A DNA stretch of 64,000 nucleotides from Blastococcus sp. HT6-4 (GTDB lineage: Bacteria > Actinomycetota > Actinomycetes > Mycobacteriales > Geodermatophilaceae), in NCBI RefSeq assembly GCF_039679125.1, contig NZ_CP155551.1, positions 806,001 through 870,000 on the forward strand, given 5' to 3'. Of the stretch, positions 41,155-49,125 are shown piece after piece. Every line of letters begins with the position of its first letter. The first letter of the stretch is position 1. The notes under the pieces are model-generated. The model saw only the letters and a program-made list of their open reading frames with translations, was not told the origin of the DNA and made no database searches. Both the position numbers and the translations under genes were made by a program.

Positions 41155-42810
41155 GTGAAGTTGACCAAGCGCAGAGGCGCGATCGTCTCGGCCGGCATCA
41201 CCGCCGCACTGGTCCTGACCGCCTGTGGCGGCGACGACAACGGTGGCGGCGAGGGCGGCACCGCCGCCGAGGGCGGCAGCTACACGCTCGCCCTCTACAG
41301 CGACCCGGAGAACCCGCTCGTCCCGGGCAACACGAGCGAGTCCGAGGGCGCTCAGGTCCTCGAGGCGCTGTGGACCGGCCTGGTCCAGTACGCCGCCGAC
41401 GGTGCCGTCGAGTACACCGGTGTCGCGGAGTCGATCGAGTCCGAGGACAACCAGACGTGGACGATCACCCTCAACGAGGGCTGGACCTTCCACGACGGCA
41501 CGCCGGTCACCGCGCAGTCCTTCGTCGACGCGTGGAACTACACCGCCTACAGCCCCAACGCCCAGGGCGGCTCGTACTTCTTCTCGCACGTCGAGGGTTA
41601 CGCCGACCTCCAGGCCGAGACCGACGACGCCGGGAACATCGTGGCCGAGCCCGTCGCCGACGAGCTGAGCGGTCTCGAGGTCATCGACGACCTCACCTTC
41701 GAGGTGACCCTCGACGCCCCGTTCGCGCAGTACCCGGTGACCCTCGGCTACAACGCCTTCCACCCGCTGCCGGAGTCCTTCTTCGAGGACCCGGAGGCGG
41801 CCGGCAAGCTGCCGATCGGCAACGGCCCGTTCAAGGCCGACGGCGAGTTCGTGCCCGGCCAGGGCTTCACCGTCTCCAAGTACGAGGACTACGCCGGCGA
41901 GAACGAGGCGCAGGTCGACACCGTGGAGTTCGTCGTCTACGGCGACATCGACACCGCCTACCTCGACGTCCAGGGCGGGAACCTGGACATCTCCCCCGAC
42001 GTGCCGCCGGACGCCATCGGGACGGCTCCGGACGAGTTCGGTGACGCCTACCTGGAGGCGCCGTCGTCGGGCTTCACCTACCTGGGCTACCCCACCTACG
42101 ACGAGCGCTTCTCCGACCCCCGGGTGCGGCAGGCGCTGTCGATGGGCATCGACCGCGGGCCCATCACCGAGGCGATCTTCCAGGGCACCCGTGAGCCGGC
42201 GGACGCGTTCGTCGCGCCGGTGGTCGACGGGTACCGCGAGGGCGCCTGCGAGTACTGCGAGCTGGACGTGGACCGCGCCAACGAACTGCTCGACGAGGCC
42301 GGTTTCGACCGGAGCCAGCCGATCGAGCTGTGGTTCAACTCGGGCGCCGGTCACGACGCCTGGGTCCAGGCCGCCGGTAACCAGCTCCGCGAGAACCTGG
42401 GGATCGACTACGTCCTCCGGGGCGACCTCGACTTCCCGCAGTACCTGCCGCTGCTGGACTCGCAGGGGGTCACCGGACCGTTCCGCCTCGGCTGGGCGAT
42501 GGACTACCCGAGCCCGCAGAACTACCTGGAGCCGCTCTACTCGAGCGCGGCGCTGCCGCCGGCGGGATCGAACTACACCTTCTACACGAACCCGGAGTTC
42601 GACGAGCTCATCGCGCAGGGCAACCAGGCGGCGAGCAACGAGGAGGCCATCGAGTTCTACAACCAGGCCGAGGACATCCTCCTCGAGGACATGCCGATCA
42701 TCCCGATGTTCTTCGACGTGGAGCAGGCCGTGCACTCGGAGGACGTCTCGAACGTGGTGATCGACGTCTTCGGGCACATCCGCACCGCTGAGGTCACCGT
42801 CACCGGCTGA
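41155..42810 (+). CDS. oppA: peptide ABC transporter substrate-binding lipoprotein
   Basis: 551 residues, SBP_bac_5 family. A lipoprotein signal peptide ends in LVLTACGG (lipidated Cys near residue 23), then a Gly/Glu/Asp-rich linker. Family blocks: PENPLVPGNTSESEGAQVLEALWTGLV, WTFHDGTPVTAQSFVDAWNY, LPIGNGPFKADGEF and PRVRQALSMGIDRGPI. Very acidic mature domain. GTG at 41155 with GGGAGG upstream. First gene of a five-gene oppABCDF operon; it binds extracellular peptides and delivers them to the permeases. Confidence 0.95.
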   Translation: MKLTKRRGAIVSAGITAALVLTACGGDDNGGGEGGTAAEGGSYTLALYSDPENPLVPGNTSESEGAQVLEALWTGLVQYAADGAVEYTGVAESIESEDNQTWTITLNEGWTFHDGTPVTAQSFVDAWNYTAYSPNAQGGSYFFSHVEGYADLQAETDDAGNIVAEPVADELSGLEVIDDLTFEVTLDAPFAQYPVTLGYNAFHPLPESFFEDPEAAGKLPIGNGPFKADGEFVPGQGFTVSKYEDYAGENEAQVDTVEFVVYGDIDTAYLDVQGGNLDISPDVPPDAIGTAPDEFGDAYLEAPSSGFTYLGYPTYDERFSDPRVRQALSMGIDRGPITEAIFQGTREPADAFVAPVVDGYREGACEYCELDVDRANELLDEAGFDRSQPIELWFNSGAGHDAWVQAAGNQLRENLGIDYVLRGDLDFPQYLPLLDSQGVTGPFRLGWAMDYPSPQNYLEPLYSSAALPPAGSNYTFYTNPEFDELIAQGNQAASNEEAIEFYNQAEDILLEDMPIIPMFFDVEQAVHSEDVSNVVIDVFGHIRTAEVTVTG

Positions 42811-42833
42811 CGGCTCCTCCCCGCACCACCCGT

Positions 42834-42880
42834 CGCCGTCGGGGGGTGCTGTCCCTCGGGACAGCCACCCCCCGACGGCG
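42834..42880 (+). terminator. intercistronic hairpin between oppA and oppB
   Basis: Arms 42834-42855 and 42858-42880 pair over 22 bp with one bulge and a tight 2-nt centre. Hairpins after the binding-protein gene usually stabilise or partly terminate the message so that oppA is made in excess over the membrane subunits. Confidence 0.8.
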
Positions 42881-42955
42881 CCCCACGTGCGGGGCCTTCG
42901 ACAGCAATGACCCGCGTCGCCGGACGAGAGCCCGCGCACGACTCCGAGGGGAACC

Positions 42956-43879
42956 ATGGGCCGCTACATCGCGCGCCGCCTCTTGCTCACCATCCCCGTC
43001 ATGCTGGGGGCCTCCTTCCTGATCTTCGCGATGGTGTACGCCCTGCCCGGCGACCCCATCCGCGCCCTGGGCGGGGACCGGCCGCTCGCGCCCGCGGTCG
43101 TGGCGCAGCTGCGTGAGGACTTCAACCTCAACGACCCGTTCCTCGTCCAGTACGTCAAGTACCTCGGGGACCTGGTCCAGGGCGACTTCGGCACCGACTT
43201 CCGCGGCCGGGACGTCCTCGAGACGATCACGCAGCGGCTGCCGGTGACCGCGAGGCTCGCGCTGGTCGCGGTGCTCTTCGAGATCGTCATCGGCATCGTG
43301 GCCGGCGTCCTGGCCGGCATCCGCCGGAACAGCTTCCTGGACAACGTGGTGCTGGTGTCCACGACGATCGTCGTGTCGGTGCCGATCCTGGTCCTGGCCT
43401 TCGTCGCCCAGTACACGCTCGGCCTGAGGCTGAACCTCTTCCCCATCGCGGGGATCCGGGAGGGCTGGTACAGCTACCTGCTCCCCGGGCTCGTGCTCGC
43501 CGCCGGCTCGGTCGCCTACGTGGCCCGCCTGACCCGGACGAGCATGGCCGAGAACCTGCGGGCCGACTACGTGCGCACCGCCCGGGCCAAGGGGCTCCCC
43601 ACACGGGACGTCATCGTCCGCCACACCCTGCGGAACAGCCTGATCCCCGTCGTCACGTTCATCGGCGCCGACATCGGCACCCTGATGGGCGGCGCGATCG
43701 TGACCGAGACCGTGTTCAACATCCCGGGTATCGGTCGCACCGTCTTCGACTCCATCCAGGCCCAGGAGGGCGCGGTGGTCGTCGGCATCGTGACCCTCCT
43801 GGTCTTCTTCTTCATCTTCTTCAACCTGGTCGTCGACGTGCTCTACGCCGTCCTCGACCCGAGGATCCGCTATGAGTGA
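42956..43879 (+). CDS. oppB: peptide ABC transporter permease, OppB/DppB type
   Basis: 307 residues with six membrane helices. Starts MGRYIARRLLLTIPVMLGASFLIF, as is standard for DppB. The EAA-type cytoplasmic loop DYVRTARAKGLPTRDVIVRHTLRNSLIP and the following IGTLMGGAIVTETVFNIPGIG segment are intact. The TGA overlaps the next ATG by 8 nt. ATG start 76 nt after the oppA-oppB hairpin. Confidence 0.95.
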   Translation: MGRYIARRLLLTIPVMLGASFLIFAMVYALPGDPIRALGGDRPLAPAVVAQLREDFNLNDPFLVQYVKYLGDLVQGDFGTDFRGRDVLETITQRLPVTARLALVAVLFEIVIGIVAGVLAGIRRNSFLDNVVLVSTTIVVSVPILVLAFVAQYTLGLRLNLFPIAGIREGWYSYLLPGLVLAAGSVAYVARLTRTSMAENLRADYVRTARAKGLPTRDVIVRHTLRNSLIPVVTFIGADIGTLMGGAIVTETVFNIPGIGRTVFDSIQAQEGAVVVGIVTLLVFFFIFFNLVVDVLYAVLDPRIRYE

Positions 43880-44840
43880 GCCGAAGCAGACGACCCTGGG
43901 CCACGCCGAGGTCGGCGCCGGCGGCGTGACCGGGGCGACCGACGAGCCGGAGGACGTCGCCGGCTCCCAGAACAGCCTGTGGAGCGACGCCTGGCGTCAG
44001 CTCAGGCGGAACGTCCTCTTCTGGATCGGCGCCGCGCTGGGCCTGCTGTTCATCGCCATGGCGCTGTTCCCGTCGGTCCTGGCCCGCGGCGTCGACCCGC
44101 GGTCGTGCAACCTGGCCAACTCCAGTGCGGCCCCGTCGGCGGAGCACTGGTTCGGCTTCGACCAGCAGGGCTGCGACTACCTGTCCAACGTCGTCCACGG
44201 TGCCCGCAACTCGCTGATCATCGGCGTGCTGGCCGTGCTGTTCATCCTGGTGCTGGGCGTGGTCGTGGGCGCGATCGCCGGCTTCTACGGTGGATTGACC
44301 GACAGCATCCTGTCGCGGGTGGCCGACATCTTCTACGCGTTGCCGCTGATCCTCGGCGCGCTGGTGCTGCTCCGGGTGGGGCCGTCCACCGACCTCCCGG
44401 TGATCAGCGACCGCGGTGCCGGGGCGGTCGCCATCGCGCTGGCCGCGTTCGGCTGGATGACGGCCATGCGGCTGGTGCGCTCGCAGGTGATCGCGGTGAG
44501 GAGCTCCGACTACGTCGCGGCCGCCCGCGCCATGGGCGCCTCGGACATCCGGATCCTCCTGCGGCACATCCTGCCCAACGCCGTCGCCCCCGTGCTGGTC
44601 TACGCCACCATCACCGTCGGCATCCTCATCGCCGCCGAGGCGACGCTGACCTTCCTCGGCGTCGGGCTCCAGCGGCCGGCGATCTCCTGGGGGCTGCAGA
44701 TCAACGACGGGCAGAACCTGCTGCGCACCGCGCCGCACATCGTCCTGTTCCCGAGCGCCGTCCTCACCATGACCGTGATGGCGTTCATCCTCATGGGCGA
44801 CGCCCTGCGCGACGCCCTCGACCCGAAGCAGCGTTCATGA
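43872..44840 (+). CDS. oppC: peptide ABC transporter permease, OppC/DppC type
   Basis: 322 residues. A long hydrophilic N terminus (about 45 residues), then six helices. The EAA loop is DYVAAARAMGASDIRILLRHILPNAVAPV. Between helices 1 and 2 lies an extracytoplasmic segment with two Cys residues (PRSCNLANSS, DQQGCDYLSN) that may form a disulfide. ATG overlaps oppB by 8 nt and its TGA overlaps the oppD ATG (ATGA). Confidence 0.95.
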   Translation: MSEPKQTTLGHAEVGAGGVTGATDEPEDVAGSQNSLWSDAWRQLRRNVLFWIGAALGLLFIAMALFPSVLARGVDPRSCNLANSSAAPSAEHWFGFDQQGCDYLSNVVHGARNSLIIGVLAVLFILVLGVVVGAIAGFYGGLTDSILSRVADIFYALPLILGALVLLRVGPSTDLPVISDRGAGAVAIALAAFGWMTAMRLVRSQVIAVRSSDYVAAARAMGASDIRILLRHILPNAVAPVLVYATITVGILIAAEATLTFLGVGLQRPAISWGLQINDGQNLLRTAPHIVLFPSAVLTMTVMAFILMGDALRDALDPKQRS

Positions 44841-45889
44841 GCACCGCGTCCACGTCCCTCCCGTCCCGTCCCGCCAGATCCGGGGCCGGCCCCCTGCTGG
44901 AGGTCGACGACCTGCGCGTCGAGTTCCGGACCGACTCCGGCGTCGTCAACGCCGTCAACGGGGTCAGCTACACCGTCTCCGAGGGGGAGACGGTCGCGAT
45001 CCTCGGGGAGTCGGGATCGGGCAAGTCGGTGTCCGCCCAGGCGATCATGGGGATCCTGGACACTCCGCCGGCCGAGATCACCGGCGGGCAGATCCTCTTC
45101 GAGGGCCGGGACCTGCTGACGCAGCCGCCGGAGGAGCAGCGCAAGGTCCGGGGCCCGGGGATCTCGATGATCTTCCAGGACGCGCTCTCGGCGCTGAACC
45201 CCGTGTACAGCGTCGGGTTCCAGATCGGCGAGATGTTCCGCGTCCACCGGGGGCTGTCGCGCAAGGACGCGAAAAAGCGCGCCGCCGAGCTGATGGACCG
45301 GGTGCGCATCCCGGCCGCGGCCCAGCGGGTGAACGACTACCCGCACCAGTTCTCCGGCGGCATGCGGCAGCGCGTCATGATCGCCATGGCGATCGCGCTC
45401 GACCCGCGGATCCTGATCGCCGACGAGCCGACGACGGCGCTCGACGTGACGGTCCAGGCGCAGGTCATGGACCTGCTCAAGGAGCTGCAGCGCGACACCG
45501 GCATGGGCCTGATCCTGATCACCCACGACCTCGGGGTGGTCAACGAGGTCGCCGACAACGTGGCGGTCATGTACGCCGGGCGCATCGTGGAGCGGGGCAC
45601 GGTCGACGACGTGTTCGGCAACCCGGCGCACCCCTACACCGACGGGCTGATGAGCTCGATCCCGCAGCTGGAGGCCAAGGGCGGCCGGCTGCAGCCGATC
45701 GGTGGCCAGCCGCCGAACCTGGCGTCCATCCCCACGGGATGCCCGTTCCACCCACGGTGCCCGAAGCGCCGGCTGGGTGCCGACGCACTGCCCGGCCGTG
45801 ACTGCGCCGCCGACGTCCCGCCGCTGCGGCTGGTCGTCCCGGGGCGCGAGGCGGCCTGCCACTACAGCGAGGAGGTGCTCGATGTCTGA
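44837..45889 (+). CDS. oppD: peptide ABC transporter ATP-binding protein, OppD/DppD type
   Basis: 350 residues. Walker [12 protein letters not shown], signature [15 protein letters not shown], Walker [15 protein letters not shown], and H-loop ITHDLGVV. The C terminus has the oligopeptide-transporter extension with [10 protein letters not shown] and later cysteines ([17 protein letters not shown]) that ligate an Fe-S cluster in this family. It pairs with OppF to energise uptake. The oppF ATG lies 8 nt inside its 3' end. Confidence 0.95.
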   Translation: MSTASTSLPSRPARSGAGPLLEVDDLRVEFRTDSGVVNAVNGVSYTVSEGETVAILGESGSGKSVSAQAIMGILDTPPAEITGGQILFEGRDLLTQPPEEQRKVRGPGISMIFQDALSALNPVYSVGFQIGEMFRVHRGLSRKDAKKRAAELMDRVRIPAAAQRVNDYPHQFSGGMRQRVMIAMAIALDPRILIADEPTTALDVTVQAQVMDLLKELQRDTGMGLILITHDLGVVNEVADNVAVMYAGRIVERGTVDDVFGNPAHPYTDGLMSSIPQLEAKGGRLQPIGGQPPNLASIPTGCPFHPRCPKRRLGADALPGRDCAADVPPLRLVVPGREAACHYSEEVLDV

Positions 45890-46922
45890 CGACGGCTCCA
45901 GGAGCATCGCAGCGAGCGCCAGCGAGCCGCTGCTCGAGGTGAAGGACCTCAAGAAGCACTTCCCGCTCACCCAGGGGATCGTCCTCAAACGCACCGTCGG
46001 CCACGTCCGCGCGGTCGACGGCGTCAACCTGACGCTGGGCCGCGGTGAGACCGTCGGCCTGGTCGGGGAGTCCGGCTGCGGGAAGTCGACGGTCAGCAAG
46101 CTGATCGTCGCCCTGGAGAAGCCCACCAGCGGGCAGATCCTCTACAAGGGCGACGACATCACGACGATGAACCGGCGTGCGCTCAAGCAGTACCGCCGGG
46201 AGGTCCAGATCATCTTCCAGGACCCGTACGCCTCGCTGAACCCGCGGATGACCGTCGGCGACATCGTCGCCGAGGGCTGGTCGGTGCACGCCGACATCGC
46301 GCCACGCAAGGGCCGGCTGCAGCGCACGCAGGAGCTCATGGAGCGGGTCGGCCTGAACCCCGACTTCGTCAACCGGTACCCGCACCAGTTCTCCGGTGGG
46401 CAGCGGCAGCGCATCGGCATCGCGCGGGCCCTGGCGCTCCAGCCGGAGGTCATCGTCTGCGACGAGCCGGTCAGCGCCCTCGACGTCTCGGTGCAGGCCC
46501 AGGTCGTCAACCTGCTCGAGGACCTGCAGGACGACTTCGGGCTCTCGTACCTGTTCATCGCCCACGACCTGTCGGTCGTCCGCCACATCTCCGACCGGGT
46601 CGCCGTCATGTACCTGGGCAGCATCGTGGAGGAGGGGACCGACGACGAGGTCTACGGGTCGGCGGCGCACCCCTACACGCAGGCGCTGCTCTCGTCGGTG
46701 CCGGTGCACCAGCCGCACCTGCGGGGGCAGAAGGACCGGATCATGCTCGAGGGCGACGTCCCGAGCCCGGCCGATCCGCCGTCGGGCTGCCGCTTCCGCA
46801 CCCGCTGCTGGAAGGCCCAGGACATCTGCGCCACCGAGCCGCCGGCGCTGGTCGACCGGGGGCAGGGGCACCCGTCCGCCTGCCACTTCGCCGAGGCCCG
46901 CCAGGTCATGCCCACGGAGTGA
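45882..46922 (+). CDS. oppF: peptide ABC transporter ATP-binding protein, OppF/DppF type
   Basis: 346 residues. Walker [13 protein letters not shown]-loop [19 protein letters not shown], signature [15 protein letters not shown], Walker [15 protein letters not shown] and H-loop IAHDLSVV are intact. Note Cys rather than Ala before the DEP. C-terminal Cys-rich extension ([28 protein letters not shown]) as in OppD. Last gene of the operon, followed by a terminator hairpin. Confidence 0.95.
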   Translation: MSDDGSRSIAASASEPLLEVKDLKKHFPLTQGIVLKRTVGHVRAVDGVNLTLGRGETVGLVGESGCGKSTVSKLIVALEKPTSGQILYKGDDITTMNRRALKQYRREVQIIFQDPYASLNPRMTVGDIVAEGWSVHADIAPRKGRLQRTQELMERVGLNPDFVNRYPHQFSGGQRQRIGIARALALQPEVIVCDEPVSALDVSVQAQVVNLLEDLQDDFGLSYLFIAHDLSVVRHISDRVAVMYLGSIVEEGTDDEVYGSAAHPYTQALLSSVPVHQPHLRGQKDRIMLEGDVPSPADPPSGCRFRTRCWKAQDICATEPPALVDRGQGHPSACHFAEARQVMPTE

Positions 46923-46982
46923 TCCGTCGCCCTCCGGGCGGCACCGCGGCCAGGTGCCGCCCCGGCCGCCGCTGAGCCGCCG

Positions 46983-47028
46983 CGTCGCGTCCGTCGGGAG
47001 CCCTCCGGGGCCCGCGACGGACGCGACG
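46983..47028 (+). terminator. terminator of the opp operon
   Basis: 14-bp perfect arms 46983-46996 and 47015-47028 with an 18-nt, partly self-complementary loop, between the oppF stop and the mshB start. Confidence 0.75.
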
Positions 47029-47044
47029 GGGAGAATGCCGCCCC

Positions 47045-47938
47045 GTGACTCCCTCCCGCCGTCTGCTCCTCGTCCACGCGCATCCGGACGACGAGACGAT
47101 CACCACCGGGGCCACGATGGCGCGCTACGCAGCCGAGGGCGTCGGCGTCACCCTGCTCACCTGCACGCTGGGCGAGGAGGGCGAGATCCTGGTGCCCGAG
47201 CTCGCTCAGCTGGCCGCCGACCAGGCCGACCAGCTGGGCGGTTACCGGATCGCCGAGCTGCGCAGCGCCATGGCGGCGCTCGGCGTCGGTGACGTCCGCT
47301 TCCTCGGCGGCGCGGGCTGCTACCGCGACTCCGGCATGATCGGCACGGCCGCCAACGAGCACCCGCGCGCCTTCTGGAACGCCGACCTGGACGAGGCGGT
47401 GGCACACGCGGTCGCCGTCGTCCGGGAGGTCCGGCCCCAGGTGGTCGTCACCTACGACCCCGACGGCGGCTACGGCCACCCCGACCACATCCAGGCGCAC
47501 CGCGTCGCGATGCGGGCGGTGACGGCCGCGGCCGACGGCGGGTACCGGCCCGACCTGGGCCCGGCGTGGGAGGTGGCGAAGGTCTACTGGCCCTGCGTGC
47601 CGCGGTCGGTGCTCCGGGAGGGCGCCGAGGCGCTGGCCGCCGCGGGGGACCGGGTGCCCTTCGAGCAGCCCGAGGGGCTGGAGGACGCCCCGTTCGCGGT
47701 GCCCGACGACCAGGTGACGACGGCGGTCGACGCCTCGGCCTTCACCGGTCACAAGTCGGCGGCCATGCGGGCGCACGCCACCCAGATCACGGTCGACGGT
47801 CCGTTCTTCGCGCTGTCGAACGACCTCGGCCAGCAGATCCTGGGCACCGAGCACTTCCGGCTGGTCCGAGGCGGGCGAGGTGCCGGGGCGGACGCCCACG
47901 ACAGGGAGGACGACCTGTTCGCCGGGCTGCCCGGATGA
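47045..47938 (+). CDS. mshB: N-acetyl-1-D-myo-inositol-2-amino-2-deoxy-alpha-D-glucopyranoside deacetylase (mycothiol biosynthesis)
   Basis: 297 residues. Zinc motif HAHPDDET near residue 11, second zinc ligand in [10 protein letters not shown], and [29 protein letters not shown] typical of MshB rather than Mca. It deacetylates GlcNAc-Ins, the third intermediate of mycothiol, the actinobacterial glutathione replacement. GTG start only 16 nt below the opp terminator. The TGA overlaps the DUF6113 ATG. Confidence 0.94.
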   Translation: MTPSRRLLLVHAHPDDETITTGATMARYAAEGVGVTLLTCTLGEEGEILVPELAQLAADQADQLGGYRIAELRSAMAALGVGDVRFLGGAGCYRDSGMIGTAANEHPRAFWNADLDEAVAHAVAVVREVRPQVVVTYDPDGGYGHPDHIQAHRVAMRAVTAAADGGYRPDLGPAWEVAKVYWPCVPRSVLREGAEALAAAGDRVPFEQPEGLEDAPFAVPDDQVTTAVDASAFTGHKSAAMRAHATQITVDGPFFALSNDLGQQILGTEHFRLVRGGRGAGADAHDREDDLFAGLPG

Positions 47939-48363
47939 GCCGCCGTCGCCCGCCCGCGGTCGCCTGGGGGGTCCTCGCCGTCGTGGTCGCGGCCTGGCTG
48001 GCGCTGGTGGAGGTGTTCTGGCTGCCGCTGCGCGTCGGCGGGGTGCTCGTGCCGGTGTCGGTCGCCGCAGCGGTGATCGGCAACCCGCTGCTGGTGTTCG
48101 CCGCGCTGCGGGTGTCGGGTTCCCGGGTGGTCGCCGCGCTCCCGGCGGTCACGTGGCTGGTCGTCGTCGTCGCCGCCATGATGCGCCGCCCGGAAGGGGA
48201 CGTGCTGATCGTCTCCGGAGGGAGCCTCGGCACCGTAGGGCTCGTGTTCGTGATGCTCGGCGTCCTGGCCGCCGCGCTCGCCGTGGGTCAGGTGCTGGGC
48301 ACCCCGCGCCGGGAGGTCAGACGCCCGGCGCCCACCGGTAGTGGTACCGGTGGTGCTCGGTGA
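47935..48363 (+). CDS. DUF6113 family membrane protein
   Basis: 142 residues with four predicted membrane helices (about 10-30, 37-57, 68-85 and 100-122) and a basic C terminus. Small membrane proteins of this family follow mshB in many actinobacteria; function unknown. Coupled to mshB by an ATGA overlap. Its last 47 nt overlap the 3' end of the convergent GNAT gene. Confidence 0.8.
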   Translation: MSRRRPPAVAWGVLAVVVAAWLALVEVFWLPLRVGGVLVPVSVAAAVIGNPLLVFAALRVSGSRVVAALPAVTWLVVVVAAMMRRPEGDVLIVSGGSLGTVGLVFVMLGVLAAALAVGQVLGTPRREVRRPAPTGSGTGGAR

Positions 48364-49078
48364 ACCCCAGCGAGCCGTAGAGGGCCAGTGCGGGGTGGTT
48401 CGACGCGGTGACCTGCAGCATGCAGGACTGCCCGCCCCGGCTCCGTCCCTCGGCGGCCAGTGCCGCCATCACGGCGCGGGCCACGCCGCGCCGTCGGTAG
48501 CGGTCGTCCACGGTGACCGCGCTGATCACCAGCCAGTCGTCGGCCAGCGCGCCACGGGCGACCGCGGCCAGGGGCGCGGGCGGCGCGTCGAGCCGTACGG
48601 AGGCGAAGAGCAGATCCTCGGCGTTGCACAGGACCGCTGCGGCAGCTGCCGGTAGCGGCGCGCCGCGGTGGCGGTAGCCGGCCAGCCAGGCGGCGTCGGG
48701 TGAGCTGGAGATGGCGACGTCGACAGCGGGGGCGGGCCACGGGCCGGCCGGGCCGGTCAGCACGAGGACGTCCTCGTCCCGGCTCCAGCCCGCTGCGGCG
48801 AAGGCGTCGTCGACGGCGGCGTGCCCGGGCTCAGGCACGGCCGCGCACGGCCGCAGCCCGCGGTCGCGGTACCAGCCGGCCACCGCGGTGATGGCCTCCG
48901 CCGGATCGCCGGGTGCGTTCCCGACGACCAGCGCCGAGTTGGCCCGGCCGGTGAACCCGCTACCCGCGCGCAGCAGCCAGTCGCCGTACGGCTCCTCCTC
49001 GAGCCCGCGCCAGGTCCGGGCGGCGAGCCGCTCGAGTTCGTCGACGGCGACGGGCGGGGTGGTGGAGCGTGCGGGCAC
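48317..49078 (-). CDS. GNAT-family N-acetyltransferase
   Basis: 253 residues. The C-terminal half is a GNAT domain with the acetyl-CoA pyrophosphate loop in RYRRRGVARAVMAAL and the conserved [25 protein letters not shown] end. The N-terminal half (LERLAARTWRGLEEEPYGDWLLRAGSGFTGRANSAL) is the associated domain seen in tandem GNAT proteins next to mshB/fdxA loci. Substrate unknown; proximity to mshB is only suggestive of mycothiol. GTG start at 49078. Confidence 0.88.
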   Translation of the reverse strand: MPARSTTPPVAVDELERLAARTWRGLEEEPYGDWLLRAGSGFTGRANSALVVGNAPGDPAEAITAVAGWYRDRGLRPCAAVPEPGHAAVDDAFAAAGWSRDEDVLVLTGPAGPWPAPAVDVAISSSPDAAWLAGYRHRGAPLPAAAAAVLCNAEDLLFASVRLDAPPAPLAAVARGALADDWLVISAVTVDDRYRRRGVARAVMAALAAEGRSRGGQSCMLQVTASNHPALALYGSLGFTEHHRYHYRWAPGV

Positions 49079-49125
49079 GTCGCCGATCCTGCCGCCCGGC
49101 GCGGCGGCAGCCGGTGGCGGGGCGG

